From an uncultured Eggerthellaceae bacterium (GTDB taxonomy: Bacteria; Actinomycetota; Coriobacteriia; Coriobacteriales; Eggerthellaceae): a DNA stretch of 64,000 bases. Every line of letters starts with the position of its first letter. The stretch's first letter is position 1. Made by a program: the position numbers and the translations under genes. A model generated the notes under the pieces. The model was not told the origin of the DNA. It worked only from the letters and a program-made list of their open reading frames with translations, and ran no database searches. The DNA lies in contig CATKXW010000003.1 of the NCBI GenBank assembly GCA_949840905.1, positions 1-64,000 of the forward strand, written 5' to 3'. Positions 7,705 to 16,241 of this stretch are shown here, in pieces.

Positions 7705-9045
7705 TCAAGCGTTCTTGCGCTCATCGACGAAGCGGGAAGCTTTGTGCTCGCTGGAGATGCCCAGCTTGCCGGCATCGTAGACCAGCACCTTCGCCGGGCG
7801 TACGCCAGTGTGGGCCTTCAGCGCAGCCGTCACGCGAGCAGCCACCGCGTCGAAGGGCTCGTCAGAGCCTTGGGCGCGCTCGACCGATACCTCGTATTTG
7901 GTGGTGAAGTCCTGGTCGTACACGCGGATGGAGTACTCGCCGGTCAAGCCCTCCTCGCCGCGCACGACGAACTCGATGTCGCTCGGGAACACGTTCACGG
8001 CGCCCACGATGAACATCTCATCCTTGCGACCGGTTATGTGAATACGGGCCAAGGTGCGCCCGCAGCTGCACTTCTCGTTGCTGACATAGCCGATGTCACC
8101 GGTGCGGAAGCGGATCATGGGGCGAGCCTTCTTCATGAGCGTGGTGTACACCAGCTCACCGATCTCGCCCGGAGCGAGCACCTCCCCGGTCTCCGGATCG
8201 ACGGTCTCCACCAGTATCTGGTCCTCCACGATGTGCAGGCCGTCCTTCGCCTCGCACATGGCCGCGCATGCACCGTAGATGTCGGAGAGCCCGAAGAAGT
8301 CGACCACCTTCGCATCCCACAGATTCTCGATGGCCTCGCGAGTGGAAGCGATGGAGCCGCCCGGCTCGCCGGCCACGATGATGGTATGGATGGAGAAGTC
8401 GGTCTTCGGGTCGAGCCCCTTCTCCTTGATCTTCTCGCCGAGGGTCCACGCATAGGAAGGCGAGGTCCAGATGATGGTGGGTTGATACTGCTGCAGCACG
8501 AAGATGAGGCGATCGGAAGGCACAGCGCCCACCCAGATGGCCAGCGCGCCCAGACGCTGAGCGCCGATCACGTCGGGGCCGCCCACGTACAGCGCGAAGT
8601 TCAGACCGTGCACGTAGCGGTCGGTGGGGCGCATGCCCGCCTGCCAGAACAGTCGGGCCTCGGTATCCTGCCACAGGTCGAAGTCTTCCTGGGTGAAGGG
8701 GCTCACCGTGGGAACACCGGTGGAACCGGACGAGGTGGCCATGAAGATGACGTCCTCCTCCGGCACCGAGCACATCTCGCCGAAGAAGCTGCCCACGTGC
8801 TGGGTGGCGCGCTCGGTGGCCTTGTCGACGAACGGGAACTTCTCGATGTCGGCCAGGCTGGTGATGTCCTCGGGCTTCACGCCCGCCTCATCGAAGGAGC
8901 GCTTGTACCAGACGGTGTTGTCGTAGGCGTAGCGCACCATGGCCTGCAGGCGCTCCAGCTGAAGCTCCTCCAACTGCGGGCGCGGCATGCACTCGATATC
9001 GGGATCGTAGTACTTCTGGTCGTACGGGATGCTCTTCTTCGCCAT
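7705..9045 (-). CDS. Phenylacetate-CoA ligase family (AMP-forming acyl/aryl-CoA ligase)
   Basis: This 446-residue member of the adenylate-forming family activates an acid to its CoA thioester using ATP. The P-loop-like motif ATSSGSTGVPTVSPFT, the middle-domain signatures (FFGLSDIYGA, FRTGDIGYVSNEKCSCGRT) and the C-terminal domain (EFVVRGEEGLTGEYSIRVYD) match PaaK-type phenylacetate/indoleacetate ligases. It is the first gene of a minus-strand run that continues into the LysR-like gene and the oxidoreductase subunits. The same pairing (aryl-CoA ligase with indolepyruvate-type oxidoreductase) occurs in anaerobes that ferment amino acids via 2-oxoacids, so aromatic amino-acid use is plausible. 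A ribosome site (AGAAGGAGC) precedes the ATG. Confidence 0.85.
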   Translation of the reverse strand: MAKKSIPYDQKYYDPDIECMPRPQLEELQLERLQAMVRYAYDNTVWYKRSFDEAGVKPEDITSLADIEKFPFVDKATERATQHVGSFFGEMCSVPEEDVIFMATSSGSTGVPTVSPFTQEDFDLWQDTEARLFWQAGMRPTDRYVHGLNFALYVGGPDVIGAQRLGALAIWVGAVPSDRLIFVLQQYQPTIIWTSPSYAWTLGEKIKEKGLDPKTDFSIHTIIVAGEPGGSIASTREAIENLWDAKVVDFFGLSDIYGACAAMCEAKDGLHIVEDQILVETVDPETGEVLAPGEIGELVYTTLMKKARPMIRFRTGDIGYVSNEKCSCGRTLARIHITGRKDEMFIVGAVNVFPSDIEFVVRGEEGLTGEYSIRVYDQDFTTKYEVSVERAQGSDEPFDAVAARVTAALKAHTGVRPAKVLVYDAGKLGISSEHKASRFVDERKNA

Positions 9046-9269
9046 GATGCTCCTTCTTCTCTTCTATCGCAGGAAAAGCGCCTGTTCGCGGGCGCGGAAA
9101 GTCACAAGACGATATGAAACCACAACGTATCGGGCCTCACAACCCGCAGCGGTATAGCCGTTTCCGCCCGACCGCCATCGCTTCTTCCGATGGGCGCGAT
9201 CACGGGAAGGCGTACTATATAGCAACAACAGAGCGGTTCCGCGATGAAACGGATCGGGAGGAGTCGACC

Positions 9270-10229
9270 ATGGCCATCTGTTACGAGCTCGCCGGGAGCA
9301 TGGTGCTCGCGCCGAGCGATCCAGCACAGGGACAGCAGAGCAGCGATAGCGCCTCGGCCACCGGCAGCGTTGATGTGCCCATGGTGAAGGTGGTCACCTC
9401 CGACGAGTTCGACAAGATACCCGCCATCCCCGAAGACGGACGAGAGGCCTTGCAGATCCTATCCACCGCTCCGAGCAACTTCGTCGACCTTCATCCGGAT
9501 TTCATCGTGGGGTCGTTCGCGGTGCCAGACATGGAGCAGGCCAGTGCCGATGCCAGCCTGTTCTCGTTCTACCTCGATCGTGAACGGCTGGTGTTCGTGG
9601 ACGAAGGCTGCACCTGCGCTGATGTGCTGGCATCCATTGCCAAAAGCCAGGTAATGCGGGACATGACCACGCCCCATTGCCTGTACGCGTTCATGAAAGA
9701 GCTGATCGTGAACGACTTCGAGCACCTCGACAAGAACGAAGACGCCATGGAGGCCATCGAGGAATCCATCGTGGTGAGCAAACGCGACGTGAACGTGCGC
9801 CAGATCATGGGCTTTCGCCGCCTCTCCATGAATCTCGGTGCCTACTACCTGCAGTTGGCCGCCATGGCCTCACTGCTCACCGACAACGAGAACAAGCTGA
9901 TGAGCCGCAACGAAGCGCGCGCGTTCTCCCACGTCCAGTACTTCGCCGACCGTTTCGCCACCCGTGCAGAAACGCTGAAGGAGTACAGCCTGCAGCTTCA
10001 CGAGCTGCATCAGACGCGCATCGACCTCATGCAGAACTCCATCATGCAGACCTTCACCATCGTGACGGTGCTGTTCGCACCGTTGACGCTGATAACCAGC
10101 TGGTACGGTATGAACCTGTCGGTGCTACCGGGGCTGGATTGGCCTTACATGTTCCTGCTGCTGATCGTAGCATCGATTCTCTGCACCAGTCTGCTGCTCG
10201 TGTGGTTCCACAAACGACGCTGGATATGA
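9270..10229 (+). CDS. CorA-like divalent metal ion transporter
   Basis: This 319-residue protein has a long soluble N-terminal region, a coiled-coil-like helix (residues ~200-250) and two C-terminal transmembrane helices. The first ends in the CorA signature YGMN (in ITSWYGMNLSVLPG), the second in LLLIVASILCTSLLLVWF followed by positive residues. CorA proteins are pentameric Mg/Co/Ni channels. An ATG preceded by GGGAGGAG (9256-9263) was chosen over upstream in-frame codons. The gene leads into larE with a 4-bp overlap or 8-bp gap, so metal (perhaps nickel) uptake may be coupled to lar cofactor synthesis; this link is inferred. Confidence 0.85.
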   Translation: MAICYELAGSMVLAPSDPAQGQQSSDSASATGSVDVPMVKVVTSDEFDKIPAIPEDGREALQILSTAPSNFVDLHPDFIVGSFAVPDMEQASADASLFSFYLDRERLVFVDEGCTCADVLASIAKSQVMRDMTTPHCLYAFMKELIVNDFEHLDKNEDAMEAIEESIVVSKRDVNVRQIMGFRRLSMNLGAYYLQLAAMASLLTDNENKLMSRNEARAFSHVQYFADRFATRAETLKEYSLQLHELHQTRIDLMQNSIMQTFTIVTVLFAPLTLITSWYGMNLSVLPGLDWPYMFLLLIVASILCTSLLLVWFHKRRWI

Positions 10230-10237
10230 GGGATGCG

Positions 10238-11029
10238 ATGACAGAAGGCAACAGCACGACCGAGAACGCCGAGGAACGCCTGCGCTCGTTCTTCGCCCAG
10301 CATATGCAGGTGGCGGTAGCGCTATCAGGGGGCGTTGATTCGACGCTGCTGATGCGCACAGCGCAACAAGCGGGCGCGCAAGTGCGCGCGTACTTCGTGC
10401 AGACCCCGCTCCAACCCGCCTTCGAAGCGACCGATGCCCGCATGGCCGCCGAGAGCTCGGGCGTGGAGCTCACGGTGATCCCCCTCGATGTGCTGGCGGT
10501 GCCGGAGGTGGCCATCAACGGTGCCGAGCGATGCTATCACTGCAAGCGCGCTCTGCTCGACGCGATCGTAAGGAAGGCGCAACAGGACGGATATTCCCTG
10601 GTGGTCGATGGAACGAACGCGAGCGATGATGCGAACGGGCGCCCCGGCATGCGGGCGCTTCAGGAGCTAGGCGTGCGCTCGCCGCTGCGGGAGAGCGGCA
10701 TCACGAAGGCCCAAGTGCGCGAGCTGGCCCGAAACGCCGAGCTTCCCACCTGGAACAAGCCGAGCTATGCGTGCTTGGCCACCCGCATACCCTGCGGCGA
10801 GCCCCTCACCAACGCGGCGCTCCGAGCCGCCGAACAGGCCGAAGACGCCCTGCATGCGCTCGGATTCTCAGATTTCCGCGTGCGCCGCTTCCATGACTGC
10901 GCCCGCCTGCAACTGCGCGAGGAACAATGGTCGCTTCTCATGAGGGAGCGTGCTGCTGTGCGAGAGGCGCTCCTTCCCTTTTACGACGAGGTGCTGCTCG
11001 ACCTGGAGGTGCGAGACGATGAACGATGA
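10238..11029 (+). CDS. larE: LarE, ATP-dependent sacrificial sulfur transferase
   Basis: This roughly 263-residue PP-loop enzyme makes the thiocarboxylates of the nickel-pincer nucleotide cofactor. The AMP-forming PP-loop is VALSGGVDSTLLM. Two further family motifs are RCYHCK and KPSYACLATRIPCGE. The three Cys (two in CYHC, one in YACLATR) resemble the set that binds a [4Fe-4S] cluster in catalytic, rather than sacrificial, LarE forms; this is a tentative reading. A second candidate ATG at 10226 overlaps the corA-like stop; 10238 has GAGGGA just upstream. It overlaps larB by 11 bp. Confidence 0.9.
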   Translation: MTEGNSTTENAEERLRSFFAQHMQVAVALSGGVDSTLLMRTAQQAGAQVRAYFVQTPLQPAFEATDARMAAESSGVELTVIPLDVLAVPEVAINGAERCYHCKRALLDAIVRKAQQDGYSLVVDGTNASDDANGRPGMRALQELGVRSPLRESGITKAQVRELARNAELPTWNKPSYACLATRIPCGEPLTNAALRAAEQAEDALHALGFSDFRVRRFHDCARLQLREEQWSLLMRERAAVREALLPFYDEVLLDLEVRDDER

Positions 11030-11777
11030 GATGAGACGCGTGCTGGAAGAGGTGCGCGTGGGGTCGCTCTCCGTGGAAGAGGCGCTCGGGCGGTTGAAGG
11101 CGGCTCCGTTCGAGGACATCGGCTATGCGAAGGTCGACCTGCATCGCAAAGTGCGCCAAGGGGCCGCCGAGGTCATCTACGGTGCCGGAAAGACCCCTGA
11201 TCAGATGGCAGGCATCGTGGAGGTGATGCAGAGCAACGGCCAGGGCACGGTGCTCATCACGCGACTGGCCGCCGATGCGGCCGCTGAGCTGGCCACCCTC
11301 ATAGACGACCTGACCTATCACGCACAAGCCCGCATCGGCATCATCGGCAGGATGCCCGAGCCGGACGGCCTCGGCACCATCGTGGTGGCGACCGGCGGCA
11401 CCAGCGACATTCCCATAGCAGAAGAGGCCGCGCTGACCGCGGAAGTGGCGGGCAATCGCGTTCATCGCCTCTACGATGTAGGAGTGGCAGGGCTGCATCG
11501 CACCCTCGCCCATCTCGATGTGCTCATGGATGCCACGGTGATCATAGCCGTGGCCGGTATGGAAGGCGCGCTGCCCAGCGTGCTGGGCGGCCTGGTCGCA
11601 TGCCCCGTGATAGCGGTGCCCACCAGCGTGGGCTACGGCGCTGCTCTCGGCGGCATAGCCGCGCTGCTGGGCATGCTCAACTCGTGCGCGAGCGGCGTGT
11701 CGGTGGTCAACATCGACAACGGATTCGGCGCGGGCTTCCTCGCGAGCCGCATCAACCATATGAGAGCGAAGGAGTGA
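11019..11777 (+). CDS. larB: LarB, nicotinate-adenine dinucleotide carboxylase/hydrolase
   Basis: This 252-residue protein has a PurE-like C-terminal half (MDATVIIAVAGMEGALPSV, then GLVACPVIAVPTSVGYGA) and an N-terminal LarB-specific region (DLHRKVRQGAAEVIYGAGKT). LarB carboxylates and hydrolyses nicotinic acid adenine dinucleotide, the first step of the nickel-pincer cofactor pathway. The start inside larE has a strong GGAGG at 11004-11008 and gives 11 bp of overlap, a sign of coupling. The neighbours are larE and larC in the same order of transcription. Confidence 0.92.
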   Translation: MNDEMRRVLEEVRVGSLSVEEALGRLKAAPFEDIGYAKVDLHRKVRQGAAEVIYGAGKTPDQMAGIVEVMQSNGQGTVLITRLAADAAAELATLIDDLTYHAQARIGIIGRMPEPDGLGTIVVATGGTSDIPIAEEAALTAEVAGNRVHRLYDVGVAGLHRTLAHLDVLMDATVIIAVAGMEGALPSVLGGLVACPVIAVPTSVGYGAALGGIAALLGMLNSCASGVSVVNIDNGFGAGFLASRINHMRAKE

Positions 11778-11783
11778 GCTGCG

Positions 11784-13034
11784 ATGACCTTGCTATATAT
11801 AGAGTGCGATGCCGGCGTGGCCGGCGACATGCTGTGCGGAGCGCTGCTCGACCTACTGTCTGAAGAAGAAGGAGCGGACGCTCTGCGCCTGATGAACGCC
11901 TTGCCGCTGCCCGAGGTGTCCCTCGCCCGCGAGCGCGCTGCCACTTGCGGCGTGACGGGGACCCGCGTGCATGTGAGCATCGGAGGTGTCGAGGAGCACG
12001 CCCACAGCGATCGTACAGCCTCGGGATCGTCCGGTCGCGAGCACCATCATCACGAGAGGACCGACCACAGCCATCGCACGCTCGATGCCATCGAGACGCT
12101 CATCGACAGCTTCGCAGCTCTGCCACGCTCGGTGCGCGATGATGCCCGCGCGGTCTTCCATCTCATCGCCGAAGCCGAGGCTACGGTGCATGGCAGCACC
12201 CTCGACCATATCCATTTCCACGAGGTCGGCACCCTCGATGCTGTGGCCGACGTCACGCTCGCCTGCCTGCTGATGGACCGCCTCGCCCCCGTCTCTATCG
12301 CCGCCTCACCGATACGAACCGGGTTCGGCGAAGTGCGCTGCGCCCACGGCCTGCTGCCCGTGCCCGCACCGGCCACAGCATCACTGCTGCAAGGGATCCC
12401 CTCCTACGGGGGCGACCTGGAAGGCGAGTTCTGCACGCCCACCGGGGCAGCTCTGATACGGCATTTCGCCACGAAGTTCGGCGCGCGCCCGCCCATGGTC
12501 ATCGACCGGATAGGCTACGGTATCGGCACTAAGGAGTTCCCCATCGCCAATTGCGTGCGCGCCTTCCTGGGCGAGCCACTGGAAAGCACCCCCGATACCA
12601 GGGAGAGCTCGGTGGTGGAGCTATGCTGCAACATCGACGACATGACCGCCGAAGACATCGCCTTCGCCTGCGATCGCCTGATGGAAACTGGTGCGCTGGA
12701 CGCCTATACCATCCCTCTCATCATGAAGAAGGGGCGACCGGGCACCATGGTGTGCGCGCTTGCGGCTCCCGAGGATGTATCAGCCCTGGAACAAGCCCTC
12801 TTTCGTTACACGACCACCCTCGGCGTGCGTCGTCACCTCTGGGAGCGCATCACCCTACAGCGCAGCATCGCCACCGTGGACACCGCGCTCGGAACCGTCA
12901 GACAGAAGAGAGCCCGGTCAGCCGACGGCAGCATCGAGCGCACGAAATGGGAGCATGACGACCTCGCCCGGCTCGCGCGCGAACATGACCTCACCCTAGA
13001 GGAGGTCCGAGAGGAACTGGACGCCCGTATCTAG
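11784..13034 (+). CDS. larC: LarC, nickel insertion protein of the nickel-pincer cofactor
   Basis: This 416-residue protein begins MTLLYIECDAGVAGDMLCGA, the LarC N-terminal signature, and ends in the ligand domain needed to insert nickel into the pincer nucleotide. A His-rich stretch (residues ~75-95, including REHHHHERTDHSHR) is a likely nickel store. In Lactobacillus plantarum LarC is made by a programmed frameshift; here it is one continuous frame. No larA (lactate racemase or other nickel-pincer isomerase) lies in this window. The gene ends in a CTAG shared with the convergent Cys-cluster gene. Confidence 0.92.
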   Translation: MTLLYIECDAGVAGDMLCGALLDLLSEEEGADALRLMNALPLPEVSLARERAATCGVTGTRVHVSIGGVEEHAHSDRTASGSSGREHHHHERTDHSHRTLDAIETLIDSFAALPRSVRDDARAVFHLIAEAEATVHGSTLDHIHFHEVGTLDAVADVTLACLLMDRLAPVSIAASPIRTGFGEVRCAHGLLPVPAPATASLLQGIPSYGGDLEGEFCTPTGAALIRHFATKFGARPPMVIDRIGYGIGTKEFPIANCVRAFLGEPLESTPDTRESSVVELCCNIDDMTAEDIAFACDRLMETGALDAYTIPLIMKKGRPGTMVCALAAPEDVSALEQALFRYTTTLGVRRHLWERITLQRSIATVDTALGTVRQKRARSADGSIERTKWEHDDLARLAREHDLTLEEVREELDARI

Positions 13035-13426
13035 GCGAACGCCCCCGAGCGCGGGTCGCGCTCATCGCCGTTGAGGAAGCATTCATGTAGGTCGATCAAA
13101 GGCGGATCGGCTGGTATGCACAGTTGCGGATTCAGCTGCACCACGCGATGACGCGGTACTCGGCAATGATGCAGGCGGCAGATCTGCGGACGCGCCTCCC
13201 ACACCAGACAGCGGCCGTCATCACCTTGGAAGCAACAGACTTCCTTTCCGCGATCCCGTGGCGCGATATCGTGCTCCTCTATATAGGCCCGCATCCGAGC
13301 GACCTCTTCCGGGAGCACCGCGAGCACGTTGATGCGACAGCATCGGCCGCATCGTTCGCAATCGGGATAAGAATTGTCGCCATCGAACACGACGGTGGGC
13401 TCTGTGTGGAATGATGCGCTCTCCAT
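13031..13426 (-). CDS. YkgJ-family cysteine cluster protein
   Basis: This 131-residue protein has the Cys pattern of the YkgJ/FliB zinc- or iron-cluster family: CERCGRCCR near the start, then CCFQGDDGRCLVWEARPQIC and a final CHR/HHCR set. The function of the family is unknown. The start (MESASFHTE) is close to a divergent promoter shared with the sirtuin-like gene. The stop overlaps the larC stop in a CTAG palindrome. Confidence 0.75.
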   Translation of the reverse strand: MESASFHTEPTVVFDGDNSYPDCERCGRCCRINVLAVLPEEVARMRAYIEEHDIAPRDRGKEVCCFQGDDGRCLVWEARPQICRLHHCRVPRHRVVQLNPQLCIPADPPLIDLHECFLNGDERDPRSGAFA

Positions 13427-13443
13427 AGCCTTATGATACCCAT

Positions 13444-13479
13444 ATTAGACCGTTTGACCAGCACAAACACCGGTCTAAT
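13444..13479. promoter_or_regulatory. Inverted repeat in a divergent promoter region
   Basis: ATTAGACCG (13444-13452) and CGGTCTAAT (13471-13479) form a perfect 9-bp inverted repeat with an 18-bp spacer. A TTGACC hexamer lies at 13454-13459 inside the spacer. The site lies between the divergent Cys-cluster and sirtuin-like genes and could be the operator of either. Confidence 0.4.
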
Positions 13480-13515
13480 CGGTGGTAGGGCCGGCATCTC
13501 TGCTATCATCGAGCT

Positions 13516-14379
13516 ATGCCGAGCATCGATCCGAGAAGTCCCGAGCGCCTCAAACGCCTATTCGAAGAGACCGAGGCGGTGCTCATCACCGCAGGCAACG
13601 GATTCAGTCGGCTCGAAAAGTTCGACCCCCTCACCAGCCCCCGTTGGTTCCGCCACCATTTCCGCGATCTGCGCGCTCGTCATAAGCTGCATTCCATCGC
13701 TCACGGCATCATGTTCCCCTACCCGGCGCGCACCATGGAGTGGGCCTTCATGGGACGCCTCATCGCGCTGCTGAGCAGTCGCCAGCCCATGAGCGAGCCC
13801 ATGAAGGCAGTAGCCCTCATGGCCGCCCAAAGACCCCTGTTCGTCGCCACCACCAGCGCCGACGGTTCGTTCCGCACGGCGGGCATCGGCGACGAACGAC
13901 TGTTCGAGATGGCTGGCAATCTCCACTTCATGCACTGCCGGTGGCTCTGCAACGATGCCGTATTCCCTGTCGAAGACGCAGTGCGCACCATGCTGGCACC
14001 AGGCCTCGCGCCTACCATCGCTCCCGAGCATATCCCGCGATGCCCCCGTTGCAATGCCCCTATGACCTCCACTATCGCTCGCGATCTTCGCTTCATGGAG
14101 CGTCCCGATTGGGCCATGGGGTACTACCGGCTGCTATCGTTCCTGCGCTCTCACTCTAGCAAGCGCCTTCTCATCATAGAGCTGGGCGTCAGCCCATGGA
14201 ACGCATGGCTGAAGAGCATCGCCATCCACGCAGCTGATCGCAACCCCCTCGCCCAGTACTTGCAGGTGAACGACCAGAGCAGCTACCTGCCGCCGCGCCT
14301 CTACGATCGCACCCTCCAACTCGAGCACGGCATCGTCGAAGCCCTCAGCTCGCTGCTCGGCATCGAGACCGCAGAATAG
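13516..14379 (+). CDS. Sir2-like protein resembling macrodomain-linked (class M) sirtuins, with altered motifs
   Basis: The layout of this 287-residue protein follows class M sirtuins. An N-terminal NAD-loop segment reads AVLITAGNGFSRLEKFD, where active relatives have a GAGAGLS-type sequence. A conserved mid-region WFRHHFRDLR...FPYPARTMEWAF follows. Where others read TTNVDHQF, this protein has VATTSADGSFRTAG. A zinc-ribbon-like pair CPRCNAP follows, and then LIIELGVSPWNAW. Sirtuins of this type ADP-ribosylate or deacylate lipoyl proteins. The changes in the GAG and NVD motifs suggest altered or lost NAD chemistry. Its usual partners (GcvH-L, macrodomain) are not visible here. The start lacks a strong ribosome site. 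Confidence 0.6.
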   Translation: MPSIDPRSPERLKRLFEETEAVLITAGNGFSRLEKFDPLTSPRWFRHHFRDLRARHKLHSIAHGIMFPYPARTMEWAFMGRLIALLSSRQPMSEPMKAVALMAAQRPLFVATTSADGSFRTAGIGDERLFEMAGNLHFMHCRWLCNDAVFPVEDAVRTMLAPGLAPTIAPEHIPRCPRCNAPMTSTIARDLRFMERPDWAMGYYRLLSFLRSHSSKRLLIIELGVSPWNAWLKSIAIHAADRNPLAQYLQVNDQSSYLPPRLYDRTLQLEHGIVEALSSLLGIETAE

Positions 14380-14515
14380 AGACGCAGGACCGACGAGCTG
14401 CGACCAAGAACCATGACTTTCACCGATGCCTTCCGCAAGGTCTTCCCCGCTCAGCCGTGGCGCACAGGCCGCTCCGCTATACTTTGCGTGTTTCAAAAGG
14501 GAAAAGGGGAGAATA

Positions 14516-16165
14516 ATGGAAGGCTTCGAACTCATCAGCTGCGGCTTTTGGTCGATCATCCCGCCGCTGCTGGCACTGGCACTAGCGCTCATCACGAAGG
14601 AGGTGTACTCCTCGCTCACCGTGGGCGTGTTCGTAGGCATGATCATCTACCAGTTCACGCTGAACGGCGCAGGCGGCGAACAGCTGATAGATTCGTTCGC
14701 CATGGTTCCGCAGATGATGGCCGAGCAGATAGCCGGAAACGGAGCATTGCTGCTCTTCCTTGCCCTATTGGGCGCCCTCACCGTGGTGATAGGCGCATCG
14801 GGCGGCGCGCGCGCCTATGCTGACTGGGTCTCGAACCACATCAAGAACCAGAAGATGGCGGCGCTGCTCACCGCGTTCCTCGGCATCATCATCTTCGTGG
14901 ACGATTACTTCAACTGCCTCACCGTAGGCGCCGTCATGCGCCCCATCACCGACCGCTTCCACATCAGCCGCGAGAAGCTCGCCTGGATCATCGACTCCAC
15001 CGCAGCGCCGGTCTGCATCATCGCTCCCGTGTCGAGCTGGGCAGTAGCGGTGGGCGGCTACCTTGGCGAAGACGGCTTCAACACTTTCGTCGCCTCCATC
15101 CCGTATAACTTCTACGCGCTGCTCACCATCTTCTTCGTGTTCTTCCTCATCATCATGGGCCTCGATTTCGGTTCGATGAAGGCCGCCCAAGATGCGGCCA
15201 TGGGCATGGCCGCCCCCGAGGACGACGTGAAGCTCAGCCGTATGCTGATGAAGAAGGTGACCAAGGCCGAGCAGGACCTGGAAGACACCGGCAGCATGCC
15301 CGCGAAGGTGACCGAGAAATCCGATATCGAGAACGCCACCAGCGATGCCATCGACGCATACAAGGGCATGCGCATCTCCGACAAGGGTCGCGTGTCCGAC
15401 CTGATCGTGCCCATCCTGGTACTGATCGCGTTCGCCATCTTGGGCATGATGTACGTGGGCGGCTTCTTCCAAGGCGTCGACTTCGCTACGGCCGTGGGCG
15501 AGAACCCGGTCATGGGCCTGTGCATCGGCGTATGCGTCGCGCTCGTAGTGGCGGCCATCATGTACCTACCGCGCAAGCTGCTGAGCTTGGACGGCTTCAT
15601 GGACGGCATCTCCGAAGGCGTGCGCTCCATGGTGGGTGCCATCATGATCTTGGTGCTGGCTTGGAGCCTGGGCGGCACCTGCCGCTATCTGCTGGGCACC
15701 GGCGAGTTCGTATCGAGCTTCCTCGGCGGTCTGGGCGTCGGTCTCGATCTGCTGCCGGCCATCATCTTCGTGGTGGCGGCCTTCATCGGCTTCGCCATGG
15801 GGACCTCGTGGGGCACCGTCGCTCTCATCCTTCCCATCGTCATCGGCGTGTTCGAGCCGAGCGACCCGCTCTTCCTGATCGCTGTCGGCGCTACCCTGGC
15901 CGGTGCGGTCTATGGTGATCACATCTCGCCCATCTCTGACACCACCATCCTGTCCTCGGCCGGTGCTCAATGCAACCACCTGCGTCACGTAGCCACCCAG
16001 CTGCCCTATGCCTCGCTGGTCATGGTAGTGTGCTTCATAGGCTACGCCATCGCCGGGTTCACGAAGAATCCGTGGATATCGCTCGGCCTAGGCGTGGTGC
16101 TCCTGATCGTGGCGGTGATCGTGCTCGGCAAACTGTCGGATCGCAAGCGTCCTGCAAAAGCCTGA
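14516..16165 (+). CDS. NhaC-type Na+/H+ antiporter family protein
   Basis: This 549-residue integral membrane protein has about 11-12 hydrophobic helices. Segments such as ITKEVYSSLTVGVFVGMIIY, FVDDYFNCLTVGAVMRPITD and GFAMGTSWGTVALILPIVIG are typical of the NhaC family of sodium:proton, malate:lactate and arginine:ornithine antiporters. The start (MEGFELISCGFW) follows a GGGGAG ribosome site; a TATACT -10 element lies at 14478-14483. The transported ion pair cannot be read from sequence. A strong terminator follows at 16183. Confidence 0.85.
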   Translation: MEGFELISCGFWSIIPPLLALALALITKEVYSSLTVGVFVGMIIYQFTLNGAGGEQLIDSFAMVPQMMAEQIAGNGALLLFLALLGALTVVIGASGGARAYADWVSNHIKNQKMAALLTAFLGIIIFVDDYFNCLTVGAVMRPITDRFHISREKLAWIIDSTAAPVCIIAPVSSWAVAVGGYLGEDGFNTFVASIPYNFYALLTIFFVFFLIIMGLDFGSMKAAQDAAMGMAAPEDDVKLSRMLMKKVTKAEQDLEDTGSMPAKVTEKSDIENATSDAIDAYKGMRISDKGRVSDLIVPILVLIAFAILGMMYVGGFFQGVDFATAVGENPVMGLCIGVCVALVVAAIMYLPRKLLSLDGFMDGISEGVRSMVGAIMILVLAWSLGGTCRYLLGTGEFVSSFLGGLGVGLDLLPAIIFVVAAFIGFAMGTSWGTVALILPIVIGVFEPSDPLFLIAVGATLAGAVYGDHISPISDTTILSSAGAQCNHLRHVATQLPYASLVMVVCFIGYAIAGFTKNPWISLGLGVVLLIVAVIVLGKLSDRKRPAKA

Positions 16166-16182
16166 GCGTCTCCCTGCAAGCG

Positions 16183-16223
16183 AAAGAGCGGCCGGGCCGG
16201 GCGTTGGTCCGGCCGCTCTTTTT
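16183..16223 (+). terminator. Intrinsic terminator after the NhaC-type gene
   Basis: A 13-bp perfect stem (AAAGAGCGGCCGG / CCGGCCGCTCTTT) is followed by a run of T, 18 bp after the stop codon. Confidence 0.9.
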
Positions 16224-16241
16224 CATCATAGGATTCCTCTC

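Noticed and set aside
7672-9117. A 481-codon + strand frame over the CoA ligase
   Set aside because: Antisense of the CoA ligase, which carries the AMP-binding motifs.
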